64,000 nucleotides of DNA from Citrus sinensis (lineage: Eukaryota; Streptophyta; Magnoliopsida; Sapindales; Rutaceae): assembly GCF_022201045.2 (NCBI RefSeq), contig NC_068561.1, positions 19,408,501 to 19,472,500 on the forward strand, in the 5' to 3' direction. Positions 19,950 to 31,000 of this stretch are shown one piece after another. The stretch's first letter is position 1. Every line of letters starts with the position of its first letter. The notes beneath the pieces were generated by a model. That model ran no database searches. It was not told the origin of the DNA and saw only the letters and a list, made by a program, of their open reading frames with translations. The position numbers and the translations under genes were made by a program.

Positions 19950-21320
19950 TAACTGATGAAAATGCATAAACGTGCTGCGAGGTTTTATAGGGGGAAGCTC
20001 GCTAGCTAGCTCTCTGGATTATTGGGGTTTGTAAACCTTTAAAAATTATAATTACAATCAGTAAAGAATTCTAATTCTGGAGCCCGTTCCAATTTTCCTC
20101 TTATTATGCTCGTTAAGCAATAAGATGTTTCAGATATTCCAGAAACTAAAAGCAAATTAATATTTGTCTGGTTCATCAGATTATTCTAGTAGTACACTCA
20201 TGAAACATGTAGTATAAAAAAGAAGATTCCTCTAATTCTGGAGATCTTTTTAATTATTGATAATTATTTTAGAAGGGATAATTAAAAAGAGGATAATGAT
20301 TTTTAATCTTTAATTTAATTCTCTCCATGCTAGAGCTGCTTATTTTCCTTTTTCTCCTCATTTTTCTCACGAATCACATATTTTAGCATTAAAAAAAAAA
20401 ATCCGCCTCCATCTCATCGTTATTAAACCATATACAAGTTTCGGGACGATGCATAAGAATTGAGAAGGAAATATAAATTTATGTATATATATATATATAT
20501 ATAGCAAGTTCAGCTAATCTTTAAACACAATAGCTTTTTAATTTGATAAGTAACTAATTACTGTAACCATTCACCAAACTTACCATTTATTCTTGTGGTA
20601 ATTATAGTTGCAATAGTAAATCTTTAACAATACTAAATGTAAAGTATAATTATTTTTTAAATTTAATTCAAAGGTGATAAAGGACTAACTGATTAAGGTG
20701 GTATTTGGTTTATACTTTTCTTTTTCCTAACGCCGATATTTTTACAATCACATATAAATAACCAGAAATTTAATTTTTAAGTCAACAAAGGAAGTGTACT
20801 TAACCAAATGAAATTAAAATTATTTTGTAAAAATTTAAAAAAATAAAAATAATTAACAGTTAATTACAAGCACCTGACAGTCATTGTGCAACTACCGAAA
20901 AGTTACCGGTCTAGCAGTGATCCAACGACCGTCGGTGGTGGGCTTCATAGTTTTTTCCTTTCCTAAATGATTAATAAAAATTATATTAATAATTTCAAAG
21001 AGTAATTAATGTTTGCTTGTAAATTCACTTTTATGATTTTAATATTATTTTGGGTAAATTGTCATGATCTTCTCTGTTCTCCTTGTTTACTGTTCTTGAA
21101 TCTGGGGATGGGTAAATCGTAATTGTACAATATTAATATGCATAGCCTGCAACACCAAGCTCAGTATACATATATACAGAAAAAAAAAAAAAAAAAGACA
21201 AAGCGATATAATTGGCTAAGCTGGAGCTGTAACATTGCAAGAAATCAATAACAATCTTTGTATGTCACATTAGCTGAACTAATTACCATTCAAAATATTT
21301 GCTAAACTAAACGGCAATCG
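19950..21320. other. Intergenic, partly duplicated at 46.7-47.8 kb
   Basis: AT-rich, with a TA-rich stretch at 20483-20502. A GC-richer block at 20870-20950 (YGGCCGTYGGTGG-type text) reappears near 47000-47090, so the downstream flank of the 8-cysteine gene was duplicated with it. No gene seen. Confidence 0.5.
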
Positions 21321-21707
21321 TCACATAGAACCATGAGAGGGTACATTAATGCATTGAAAGTCAGGTGGGATCTCAGACTCACAATAATTCCACAACAAGC
21401 ACAATGAAGCAGAAGGAATCTCTCGTTTGATCACATCTAAAACAATATCTTCAAGGGCAGTGCAAAGGCAAGTGCCCATGGCTTCAAGCTGAACCATATT
21501 GCCTATCAAACTGCAGCAGAAGTTCTTTGACGGGGTACGTTGACGGCTCAAGGCCCTGAATACATCAACACATTCTTCCAACTCCATAAAATTACCCGAG
21601 CAAGCGGTCCGCTCCGCCGCCGACGAAGGAATAGAGGCGAACAAAATGAAGAACATGAGGTTTATAGGAAGCCGAATAGCTTTTGATTTTGATCCCTTTG
21701 AAGCCAT
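21321..21707 (-). CDS. Secreted 8-cysteine-motif protein (LTP / hydrophobic-seed-like)
   Basis: 128 residues from the Met at 21707 (MASKGSKSK). The frame opens three codons earlier, but the paralogue at 47.8 kb starts at the same MAS, which decides the start. Signal peptide about 1-31 (hydrophobic core INLMFFILFASIPSSA). The mature part has the prolamin-superfamily pattern C36-C46-C64C65-C80-x-C82-C109-C119, which folds into a four-helix disulfide bundle around a hydrophobic cavity. An extra cysteine, C103, is absent from the paralogue and would leave an odd number (nine). No GPI signal. Family members bind lipids or act in defence and cell-wall processes; the exact role here is unknown. Apparently intact. 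Confidence 0.85.
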   Translation of the reverse strand: MASKGSKSKAIRLPINLMFFILFASIPSSAAERTACSGNFMELEECVDVFRALSRQRTPSKNFCCSLIGNMVQLEAMGTCLCTALEDIVLDVIKREIPSASLCLLWNYCESEIPPDFQCINVPSHGSM

Positions 21708-21790
21708 ATATCTCAAAAGTAATTAACAACAACCCCTATGATTTAAACTAAAGTTGTGATCGAATGTTCTATAAATCCTGTGAATTTGAT

Positions 21791-21840
21791 TGGAAAATAC
21801 CAAGGTCAACGTGCTAGTGCAAGTTGCCTCCTTATATTTA
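21791..21840 (-). promoter_or_regulatory. Conserved promoter block of the 8-cysteine genes, copy 1
   Basis: About 50 bases almost identical to 48301-48352 upstream of the paralogue. On the minus strand it contains a TATA-like AATATAAGG, then CACGTTGACC, which is an ACGT core overlapping a W-box (TTGACC, the WRKY-factor site). The W-box lies close to the expected transcription start. This suggests stress or pathogen-responsive WRKY control; inference only. Confidence 0.5.
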
Positions 21841-22322
21841 TTGATATTTTCTGTATTATTGATTACTTGTTGTCTGGTGACAGAAAAGATGATACCTTAT
21901 TGCTTTATTTAAATGTTAGGACTTAAATTGCTTTCACGTTTGTGTGAGACAATATTTTCTTCATAATTATATTCCTTTGTCAAAGTTTAATTGCACGAAA
22001 CAATAAGCACGCATGAAATGAGTAATTTAATTAATTAATAAGATTTATATTTCCGAAGATATTTTTCAGATACTATTGTAGAAGGGATCATCTGAAATGA
22101 CGAGCACGATGCTCTTTTTCTTGTTTCTGCCATAATTAACTTACATCTAATATATAACAAGCACTAACAAATTAATGAACTAATGTTAAATTTGTAGGAA
22201 AAACTCTTAATTAAAAAAGAAAAAGAAAAGGTAATTAAAAGAATAAATTTTCACCATCTCCCGATGCTATTTAACCATAGGATTTTTAGAGCGATATAGA
22301 TAAACATGAGATCAAGTGAATA

Positions 22323-22524
22323 GAGTAATGATACAGCCACAAACTCTTGTACAAACTTATTTTGTACAAACTGACGTGGCATTAATTCATTGGTTGAATG
22401 AAAATATAAATTAATAAAAATAAATCATGTGGGCTAAGTGATATTTAATTCAACCAATCTTATCATGCCACATCAGTTTGTACAAAATAAGTTTGTACAA
22501 GAGTTTGTGGCTGTATCATTACTC
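22323..22524. mobile_element. MITE with long near-perfect terminal inverted repeats
   Basis: 202 bases. The left end GAGTAATGATACAGCCACAA is mirrored at the right end; pairing extends about 60 bases per arm (to the TGGCAT box). It is flanked by ATA on both sides, a possible 3-bp target duplication. No coding capacity. The superfamily is not certain. Confidence 0.85.
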
Positions 22525-24157
22525 ATAAAAAATTAGTTACTGTATTTCAAGGGTGACGTGAGTTGTTGACCTAGAGTATTAATGGAACACACGATGTATT
22601 TGGTCGCACTAAATACCCCTCCAATCAGGTGCTATATGAAATGATAACGTAACAATAAAAGTCCACAACGGGATGTTGATATTTTTTATTTTAAGCATTA
22701 AATTCTAGTTGTAGTTCTTTACATCTTTGAGAATCCTTTAGATTGTGCTTAATAATCGGTTGTCTGAGCCTAAATTGTTACAATTAGCAACTCGTGACTC
22801 GATGTGTGTGAATGAATATATTATTATTCTATTTTATATCCATTCTCACACGAAAATACAAAGCCTTAAGAGAGAAGATTATAATATCTCACATTATTAG
22901 AAAGAGATGATTTTGACTATTTTTTGAGCTTTCGTTCTCCTAAGTTAATAGATATGTTTTAGAATTAATAGTCCAACAATAAAATCATGAGGAGCTATGT
23001 GCTTAAAGTAGGGCAGTGGAAAATATCTTTTTAAGTTTGGCCCCAATATCTATTTTTCCAATTTTTGGGCCCAACATCTATTTAATTTTTTGGCCCGAAC
23101 CCTTAAAGATACAGTTTAAAACATTAAACATTCCATACACCTTTTAAGAATGTCACATAATTTGTCGTGTTAGATGGGTTGAGAAAATGTTTGGAATTTT
23201 TTTCAAGAGGTTTCAAAAGTAATTTTAAAAAATTAAAAGTTAATTTTAATAGTTAATAAATTTTAAAAAAATTACTTTTAACAAAATCACTCAATCTTGT
23301 AACAGATTTTAAAAATCATTTTATATTTAATACAATATCATCTTTATTCAATTAGAAAATAAACCATTAAATTTAAAGAAATTTAATAATTATTATTACT
23401 AATTATAACTGAGATAAAAAAATAAAAAATAATAAAATAAAATGTTTATTTTAGTTATCAATTATTTTATATACACAATAAAGAATATTATATATACATG
23501 TATATAAATATGTAAATAAATTTTATTTAACATTTTATCCATCTCAGTTATTTGTATTATTACAACAATTTAACAGTAAGAATTAATAAATATATACGAC
23601 CATTTTTAAAACTAACAACACTTTATAGAAATAAATTTTACCAAAGGTTTAACTTATTCTTTTCACGGCTAATTATTTCTACAATAAAGCTAACAATAAT
23701 TATTTTAAAAATGATAATATTACTAAATTAGCCCTAAGTCCGAATTTTATATTTATAAAATTATCTTACGTGATAAAACCATTTAATAAATTGATGACAC
23801 AATTTGAATGAAATCTTTTTTTATTTCAACCGGAAAAGATGTAGCATTTTCCTTAAGTCTTCGAAATAGGCAATATAGAAAATTTTAAAGGAAAAAAAAA
23901 TTGATCCACGAGACTGATTTAACCTCTATTATGTGGAATTCAAAATATGAATGCTATTCATTCGATATTGAAGAGCTAACCTGCATTATGCAGATTTTTA
24001 AACAATTAAATTCAAAGGGAACGAGCTGCACATAGTGATAGAATAGTAGAGAATAAAATACACTGTATTGAAGTGTATATTTTTATTGTCTTTTAATTTA
24101 ATCCTCATTTTAATAAAATAAAAGATCCTCATTACAAACTATCTCATTATATGATAG
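22525..24157. other. Intergenic, AT-rich, in part duplicated at 48.5-49.05 kb
   Basis: No gene. Text such as GAGTATTAATGGAACACA (22575) and GAAATAGGCRA...AACCTCTRTTATG (about 23860-23935) returns in diverged form at 48.65 and 48.98-49.05 kb, tracing the segmental duplication that carries the 8-cysteine gene. Confidence 0.45.
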
Positions 24158-24330
24158 TATATATGTATATATAGTACTTCTTTAGTACGGGCGTTCTCAT
24201 TTTATTTTCATGCGGATACACTTTAAAACTGTGGGGTTTAAGAAAATTAGGTTTTAATAAAATTAAACCCTACAATTTTTTAAATTCATTTAGAAACTAA
24301 CTCTTTTATAGTTCATATATATATATATAT
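24158..24330 (+). repeat. Dispersed AT-rich repeat beside (TA)n, copy 2
   Basis: Reads ACGGGCGTTCTCATTTTATT and then CATGCGGATACACTTTAAAA, the reverse complement of the element at 19490-19690, and begins at a TA-rich tract. Copies differ by about a quarter of positions by eye. Confidence 0.45.
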
Positions 24331-25424
24331 AGATTTATGAGTAAGATATCCATTATCAATTAAAATATTACCATGAGCGATAATCAATCATTTCATTAAT
24401 GATCAAATTGAATTTAAATTGGCAAAACAAAAATCAGTTTGAAACCGTCCAAATCCTAACATAAAATGATGTAGAAAAAATTGTATCCATCTTTAAGTTT
24501 TCTTTATCTTGTGCCATAATGAGAATGAGAAAGAACTATGGGAGTCTGAACACAATTATCTAAGACATAATTAATTATCAGAATACAACAAAGTTGTTTA
24601 TTTCAATACCGTCTAATTAAGATGAAAACTAATTGTCACGTTGTGTGTTTTCCTCTTTTAATTTTATGGTAAGTATTGGCATAAGTATCATGATGAGCGA
24701 CGTAAATAGCTTCAGGTAAAAATAAAAGTAAAAATAAATTAAAGTAAGTGATTGAACGAGGAAGTGAAAAAAAAAAAAATATGAGAGTTTTGATTTTACA
24801 ATGGAGAACTGATTCTTACTGCAAGTTAATTAATCTTTGCTTGAATCTTGCTAGTTTTGAAAAGAAAAGTATTCTTTCCTTATCCAGAATTATTCTTTTC
24901 TTGATTCTTGCTGCATGAGCATATGAAGAATTGCTCTCCTTTACTCAATTAAAGTCTCTTTTCTAAATTCTTTCTTCTGAAATGATACAAGTATCCCCAG
25001 GCCAGGCAGAAGGAAAGAAGCCTATTAAAATCAATCAATTACATTATATATTATGATATCGAAGTGCTGTAAGACTAACAAGTAAAGCAGCTAATAAAAA
25101 AATTCTTCTAGCTAGGTCTCTCTCTTTAATAAATTTATCTTTTTGAACCTCTGAAACTTTTTTTTTTTTTTTTTGAGAAATGGAAAAATTGGTAACGACG
25201 AGCTGTTTGATAGCGCCAATAATATTTGGCAAGCATGGCATGTAAGGGTTTTTATCTTATTAAGTCTGTGAGTGCAAACCATCTTTATTCTGTTTGGTCC
25301 CCTCCGAAAAAGCACCTCAAACACACTGATCACATTCCTCATTTGGTCAGCTTACTTGCTTGCAGACTGGGCTCCTAAATTTAGCGCAGGGCTCATGATG
25401 GAGTGGGCATGGCAGAAGTAGAAT

Positions 25425-25850
25425 TGATAGGATAGGTAACAGTAGATATCATTTTAGTACCGGGTCAAGCCAACGCGATTAGCTTATTGAAGTGTGATAT
25501 GATCTCGTTCTAATTCAAACAACTCAATAAGGTTTTTATTAACAAATAAAGTAAGATTAGATGACGCTCTAATTCAAACGATTTTACAAGAGAAATTTTG
25601 ATAAATAATCCCAAATGTCTCAAATGGAATTATAAAAAGAGATTTTATTGAATAGTTGATCAAAGATGGAAGTTACAATAATAAGACCTCTATTTATAAT
25701 AGAGTAAACCTACTTTCCTAAATTAAATTATAATTATAATTATAATAAAAATAAAATACTAAGACACATATCATAATTGACTTTAATTAAAAATTAAAAA
25801 AATCCTAAAATAATAAAAATTTTAAAATCCTTAAATAAAGTCCTATATCA
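25425..25850 (-). mobile_element. Solo-LTR-like insertion
   Basis: About 426 bases inside the gene remnant, with no counterpart in the right copy. On the minus strand it begins TGATATAGGAC and ends CTATCA (TG...CA), contains a TATA box in CTATTATAAATAGAGG, and downstream AATAAAA, as LTR promoters and poly(A) regions do. No matching target duplication was found, so exact ends are uncertain. Confidence 0.5.
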
Positions 25851-25978
25851 ACTCATTGCAGATTAGAAGCATTCTGTTGCTACTACTGGTGAAGGCGACG
25901 ACTCTGGGAGTGGGACCAATCAACTTGGAGCATTCGATTTGGGCTCAATTTCTACTATTACATCTCGGGGGTTCTGAT

Positions 25979-26749
25979 TAGAGGTGTTTAGAATCCAATC
26001 CGATCCGCCCAATCCGTCTGATCTGTAGAAATCCGATCCGTAAAAATTCGATCTGTGGATTAATGGATTGGATTGGATTGAAAATTTGATAATCCGCAAT
26101 CGGTGGATTGGATATGGATTTACTTCTATAAATCTGTAAAAATCCATGAATCCGTAAAAAAATAAAAAGTATTTATTTAATTAAAAATAAAACTTGTAAA
26201 TATGACATTAATACTTACTAGTAAATAAATAAGTTAAAATATAGCTACATTAACACAATATTATATCTCATCCGATAATATATAAAATAAAAATAATTAA
26301 ATAAACAAATATAGCTTCCTAAACAATTAATTTTCATGTATTGATCTAAACAAATGTGATATTTTTCTTTTTGATATGTTATATTTTGAAACTTTAAATC
26401 TATTTTCTAGCTTTATTTAAATTATTTATTTATTTAAATCATATTTATTTTAAATTTGATTAGTAGTAAAAAAATTTATATTTTAAATTTTTATATTAAA
26501 TTTTTTATTTAGTTAGTTTGTGGATTTGATAAAACTAAAAAAATTTAATCTACAAACCAATATGTAAAATGGTGGATTTGATATAGATTAGCTCAAATCC
26601 GCATCCAAGCTGCAGACGTATGCATTAGATTTGAGTTAAATTTTACCAATCCGAGAATTGAATTGGATTAAAAATTTATAATCCGTAAAATTGCGGATCG
26701 GATATGGATTAATATCCAATCCGCAAAATCCGATCTGCGAACACCTCTA
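25979..26749. mobile_element. Non-autonomous hAT-like element
   Basis: 771 bases with 10-base terminal inverted repeats TAGAGGTGTT / AACACCTCTA and subterminal GGATCGGATTGGAT-type repeats in both orientations. The flanks GTTCTGAT and ATTCTAAC fit a mutated 8-bp duplication. It is inserted in the DUF4220 remnant: the gene resumes at 26750 with text matching the intact copy. The interior is AT-rich and non-coding. Confidence 0.8.
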
Positions 26750-27121
26750 ATTCTAACAGCATAACTGCAGACTCTCTTGAAGACAACCAACTATGCCTTA
26801 GGCAATTGTTTGGAGTCACAGCCCAAGCTGTTGCTGCTGGCTATATCTTCTTCCAGACGCATCCCAGAGGAAAGTCCCAGCTTTTGATGCCATCAATATT
26901 CGTGTTTATTGCTGGAACTATCAAGTGTTTTGAGAGGATTCGTGCCATGCATCTAGCAAGCCAGAAGAACGTCCTTGTTCTGCACATTTTTCCTTTTTCT
27001 TTTTTTGATGAAAAATGGAGCTTCGTTAACAAAGACCAAATTGGCTAGAATTACAAAGCATGCCACATTGGACAAAAATACAAATAAAAATCTCCATAAG
27101 AACAGTTGCCTAACTTACAGG

Positions 27122-28383
27122 AGACACTTTGTTCATTAAAAATGTCCTCCAAACTGAAATGAACTATTTCACAACTGGGATTTAATGATCGCACAAAAGG
27201 AATTTTTCAACTCTAGCCAGTCTTTGTTTTGAGACTTACCTCAATAACTGTAGGTGAAGATTTCATTCAAATTGAAAACAAAATTCTTCGTAGTGCACAC
27301 GAAGACAACACAAACTATCAGTCTATCAGTCTTAATAAACAACTCACAAAATGAAACTTATACACAATTTAAAAAAAAAAAAGAAAAAAAGAACCATACT
27401 GTAAAATCACATAGAAGCCACCCTCGCAAAATGTATCGCCGAAGAACTTAGCTATACGAACATTAGCGCCATAGGGACATCAAAAGATCCATGAACCATT
27501 CATCAAAGTCGGCAAAATGACTTTTAACATGGGCATATTCTCTCGATTCGAACACTAAAGTAACACCATCGAAAAGTCAACGAAAAAAACCTCGAGATTA
27601 AGAAAAAATTAAAAAGAAATAAAGGAGGAAGTGGAGTTAAGAGAGGTTGTAATTTTTTTTTTTTTTTTTTTTTGAAAGGTAGGAGGTGGGCGAATTCTAA
27701 ATTGATTTTCTAGTGCATATCTGAAGATTCAATCACAGGTGGCCAACCAAAGAAAATTGTTAGAAAATCACTTACCGGACTTCTAAATTTCTCATTAACC
27801 CTCTTCTGAAAATACCCTACTGAAAATATTTATAAACTACGCCACTTTCAATGACATCCATTTCAATTCAAAAAATAACCCTCTGTATTCTTATTTCTCC
27901 AATCTCAATAAATCCCATTGGAAAAAAAAAATTATCTCAATTTAAAATATGTTTGACTAATGAATTTGTCAATTAATGACGAATCAAGTGAGTCAAACAA
28001 TTATTGTTTCACTAGTTAATATGAAGTTTCAATACGATTAATAAGAATCATTTTCAATTTCGAATTTCTTCAACTTCTTTTGCTTTTTAAGCCGGGGTTT
28101 GCTTTTCAATTTTTATTGCCACTGGACTTGCAACATAAAAGCTCGGCAATATACATTCTAGATAATTTTTTCTGTAATTTTACAAAGGTGCCCAGAATTT
28201 GAAAGATTACAGAAAGAGAATTATCTTGATCTAAAAAGATATTGATCATGATGCAGTGCTTCTAAGGTATGAAACATTGCAGGGTTGAAATTATAATAAT
28301 TTCTAATGAAGGTGTTTTAAAAAGATTTTGGAGGGGGCCCTCCAACTCTTATTCAAGAATCAATAAATTCAAATAGACTTAAG
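27122..28383 (+). repeat. 1.5-kb repeat, copy 1, left part
   Basis: Closely matches 35222-36540, sharing landmarks such as TTTAATGATCGCACAA, ACTGTAGGTGAAGAT, ATCTCAATAAATCCCATTGG and TTTGCTTTTTAAGCCGGG. The match resumes at 30696-31000, so a 2.3-kb block with two Mutator-like elements inserted into this copy. No coding capacity recognised; purpose unknown. Confidence 0.75.
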
Positions 28384-28469
28384 GTGAGACTATTTGAACC
28401 CTCCAAATTATTTAATAAAACCCATTTGCTAAATAAACACACCATAAAATTTTAAAATTATAACTTTTA

Positions 28470-29150
28470 GGTTATTATCATATCACTATTTCAAAAATTG
28501 AAAAATATCAAATAACTACAAGAAGTATTATCCCCTATTATTTTGCTACTATATCTTTACAAAAATATTATTTTGCTACTTTTCCGTTACAAAAATATCA
28601 TTTTGCTACTTTTTCGTTAGTTGACCAATTAGTTGACTAACAAAATATCAATTTACCCTTCATGATTAAAAAAAAAAATACTTGATGCTTATTTACAAAA
28701 TCAGCTCTTCCACATTTATTTGATCATCTAAGTTTTATTTCCAACATTAAGATATAAAAATAGAATCATTAATAAGATAAATTTGTAATCCATATATCAT
28801 AATTCCAATAAAAAAAATTATGTCGGTATTTTGTATCCATTTTATAAATGGATTACAAATTTATCTTATTAATGATTCCATTTTTATATCCTAATGTTGG
28901 AAATGAAACTTGGATGGTTGAATAAATGTGGAATAGTTGATTTTGTAAATAAGTTTCAAGTATTTTTTTTTAATCATGAAAGGTAAAATTAGTATTTTGT
29001 TAGTCAACTAATTGGTCAACTAACAGTTATAACAGAAAAGTAGTAAAATGATATTTTTGTAAAGATATAGTAGGAAAATGATAGGGGACAATACTTCTTG
29101 TAGTCAGTTGATACTTTTTAATTTTTAAGGTAGTGAAATGATAATAACCC
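28470..29150. mobile_element. Mutator-like foldback element 1
   Basis: 681 bases made almost entirely of two inverted arms (GGTTATTATCAT... and its mirror), meeting near 28820. It is flanked by a perfect 9-bp duplication TAACTTTTA (28461-28469 and 29151-29159), the length typical of Mutator-like transposition. No transposase, so non-autonomous. Confidence 0.85.
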
Positions 29151-29505
29151 TAACTTTTACTTTATGAATCCTTTTAATACCCAAAATAGGCTTATTAAAC
29201 TAAATTAACATAATTTCTTTTACTTTTTTTCTTTCACAATTTAATTTTTCAGCCCTTCCTCCATCTCTTCCTTTCCCAATCCTCTCTAGCCTTTTATTCA
29301 TCAATCATCATGATATTATAACCAAATCATCCAATTGTTATTGTTTTATTTTATTTTTTGTTTTCTTCCCTTGAATTTTAAACATATTGTCACAAATGAT
29401 TTCAAAGTTTATGAAAGATTAAGGAAATAATAATATTAGCAATGCCCCAAAAAAAGTTCAAAAACTGGGGTTTGCCTATTTTTTTCATCTACAAGAGAGA
29501 ATTTA

Positions 29506-30358
29506 GGGTAAAAGCTCATTTAATCTCTGTATTTTAAGATTAGTGTCCGTTTAGTCCTTGTATTTTTTAAAATGCCTCGAAACATCCTTGCAATTAAAGT
29601 ATTGATACCCATACTATTACTTTTTATTTCTTTTGGCTTACTTTTACAATATTACCCTTTTATAATAATTTTTTTGGACATTAATAAAAAGAAAATAATT
29701 AAATTACCAATTTAACCCTAGAAAATAAAAAATTATATTAATTTTTTTGCAAGCACCATTTGCACTCTTGGTAGTTTGCATACAATTTTTGACAATTAAA
29801 AATTAATATAATTTTTAAAAATTTTTAGGGTTAAATTGGTAATTTAATTATTTTCTTTTTATTAATGTCCAAACAAAAAAATCATTATAAAAGGGTAATA
29901 TTGTAAAAGTAAGCCAAAAGAAATAAAAAGTGACAATTTAATTTTTAACAATTAAAAATTAATATAATTTTTAACAATTAAAAATTAATATAATTTTTAA
30001 CAATTAAAAATTAATATAATTTTTAACAATTAAAAATTAATATAATTTTTAACAATTAAAAATTAATATAATTTTTAACAATTAAAAATTAATATAATTT
30101 TTAACAATTAAAAATTAATATAATTTTTTTTTTATTTTTTAGGTTTAATTTGGTAATTTAATTATTTTCTTTTTATTAATTTCCAAACAAAAAAAATATT
30201 ATAAAAGGATAATATTGTAAAAGTAAATCAAAAAAAATAAAAAGTAACGGTAGGAGTATCAATACTTTAACGGTATGGATGTTTTGAGGTATTTTAAAAA
30301 ATATAAGAACTAAATAGATACTAATTTTAAAATATATGGACTAAATGAGCTTTTATCT
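29506..30358. mobile_element. Mutator-like foldback element 2
   Basis: 853 bases. Terminal arms starting TAAAAGCTCATTTA are inverted at the two ends and pair for over 100 bases. It is flanked by a 10-bp duplication AGAGAATTTA (29496-29505 and 30359-30368), consistent with Mutator-like insertion. The interior contains a further partial copy of one arm and a 26-bp minisatellite. No ORF. Confidence 0.82.
29941..30124 (+). repeat. 26-bp minisatellite, about 7 copies
   Basis: Unit ATTTTTAACAATTAAAAATT plus AATATA, seven nearly perfect head-to-tail copies inside foldback element 2. A single diverged unit lies at about 29790-29815 in the same element, the likely seed of the array. Each unit is itself close to palindromic. 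Confidence 0.88.
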
Positions 30359-30695
30359 AGAGAATTTATTATTAAGAAGAAATTAACAGTTGAATTCAAA
30401 ATGAATTTTTACAAGCAGTAAACTTTTGGCAAAATAATATAAATATTAAACAAATTTGATGAATGCAAAAGTGTAGATGAGAAGGACAAATTCAATAAAT
30501 GACTGAAGATTCAAAGAAAGACCAGTATTATAAAACTAAATAAATCCATATTGATTTTGAAGATGGGAACAAAACAATAGTATAACTATTTTAATTAATC
30601 ATATGTCTATAATTGTAATTTATGTTATGGGCATTTTAGTAATAATCAATTTTATTAAAAGATGGATTTGATGAGTAATCCAATGAGTTCAAATA

Positions 30696-31000
30696 GGCCA
30701 ACCATAGACTTATTGTGGGTTTGGGTAAGTTAGATCTTAGTAACAATTAATCGTTTATATCATATTGCACTATTTAAATTCTCAAGCAAAAACACTCAAT
30801 TGCAGTAACATAAAATTTTCCATCTCAAGATGGAATTCAAATCGTTAATAGCTGGATTACCTAGAGAGGGAACTAATTCGGACGTAGAAATATGATCTTG
30901 TTACTTACAGGTAAAATGTAATTGGAACAACAGCTCAACAATGACACGTGGCATCATATAGGCCTGTTACACTGACTGAATTAGAAAGTTAGCTGATGGC
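30696..31000 (+). repeat. 1.5-kb repeat, copy 1, right part
   Basis: Continuation of the repeat begun at 27122, matching 36535-36820 (TTATATCATATTGCACT, CTTAGAGAGGGAACTAAT-like text, AACAGCTCAACAAT). It proves that 28384-30695 is an insertion into this copy. Confidence 0.72.

Noticed and set aside
29941..30124. Regular repeat array considered as CRISPR
   Set aside because: Head-to-tail units without spacers in a plant transposon: a minisatellite.
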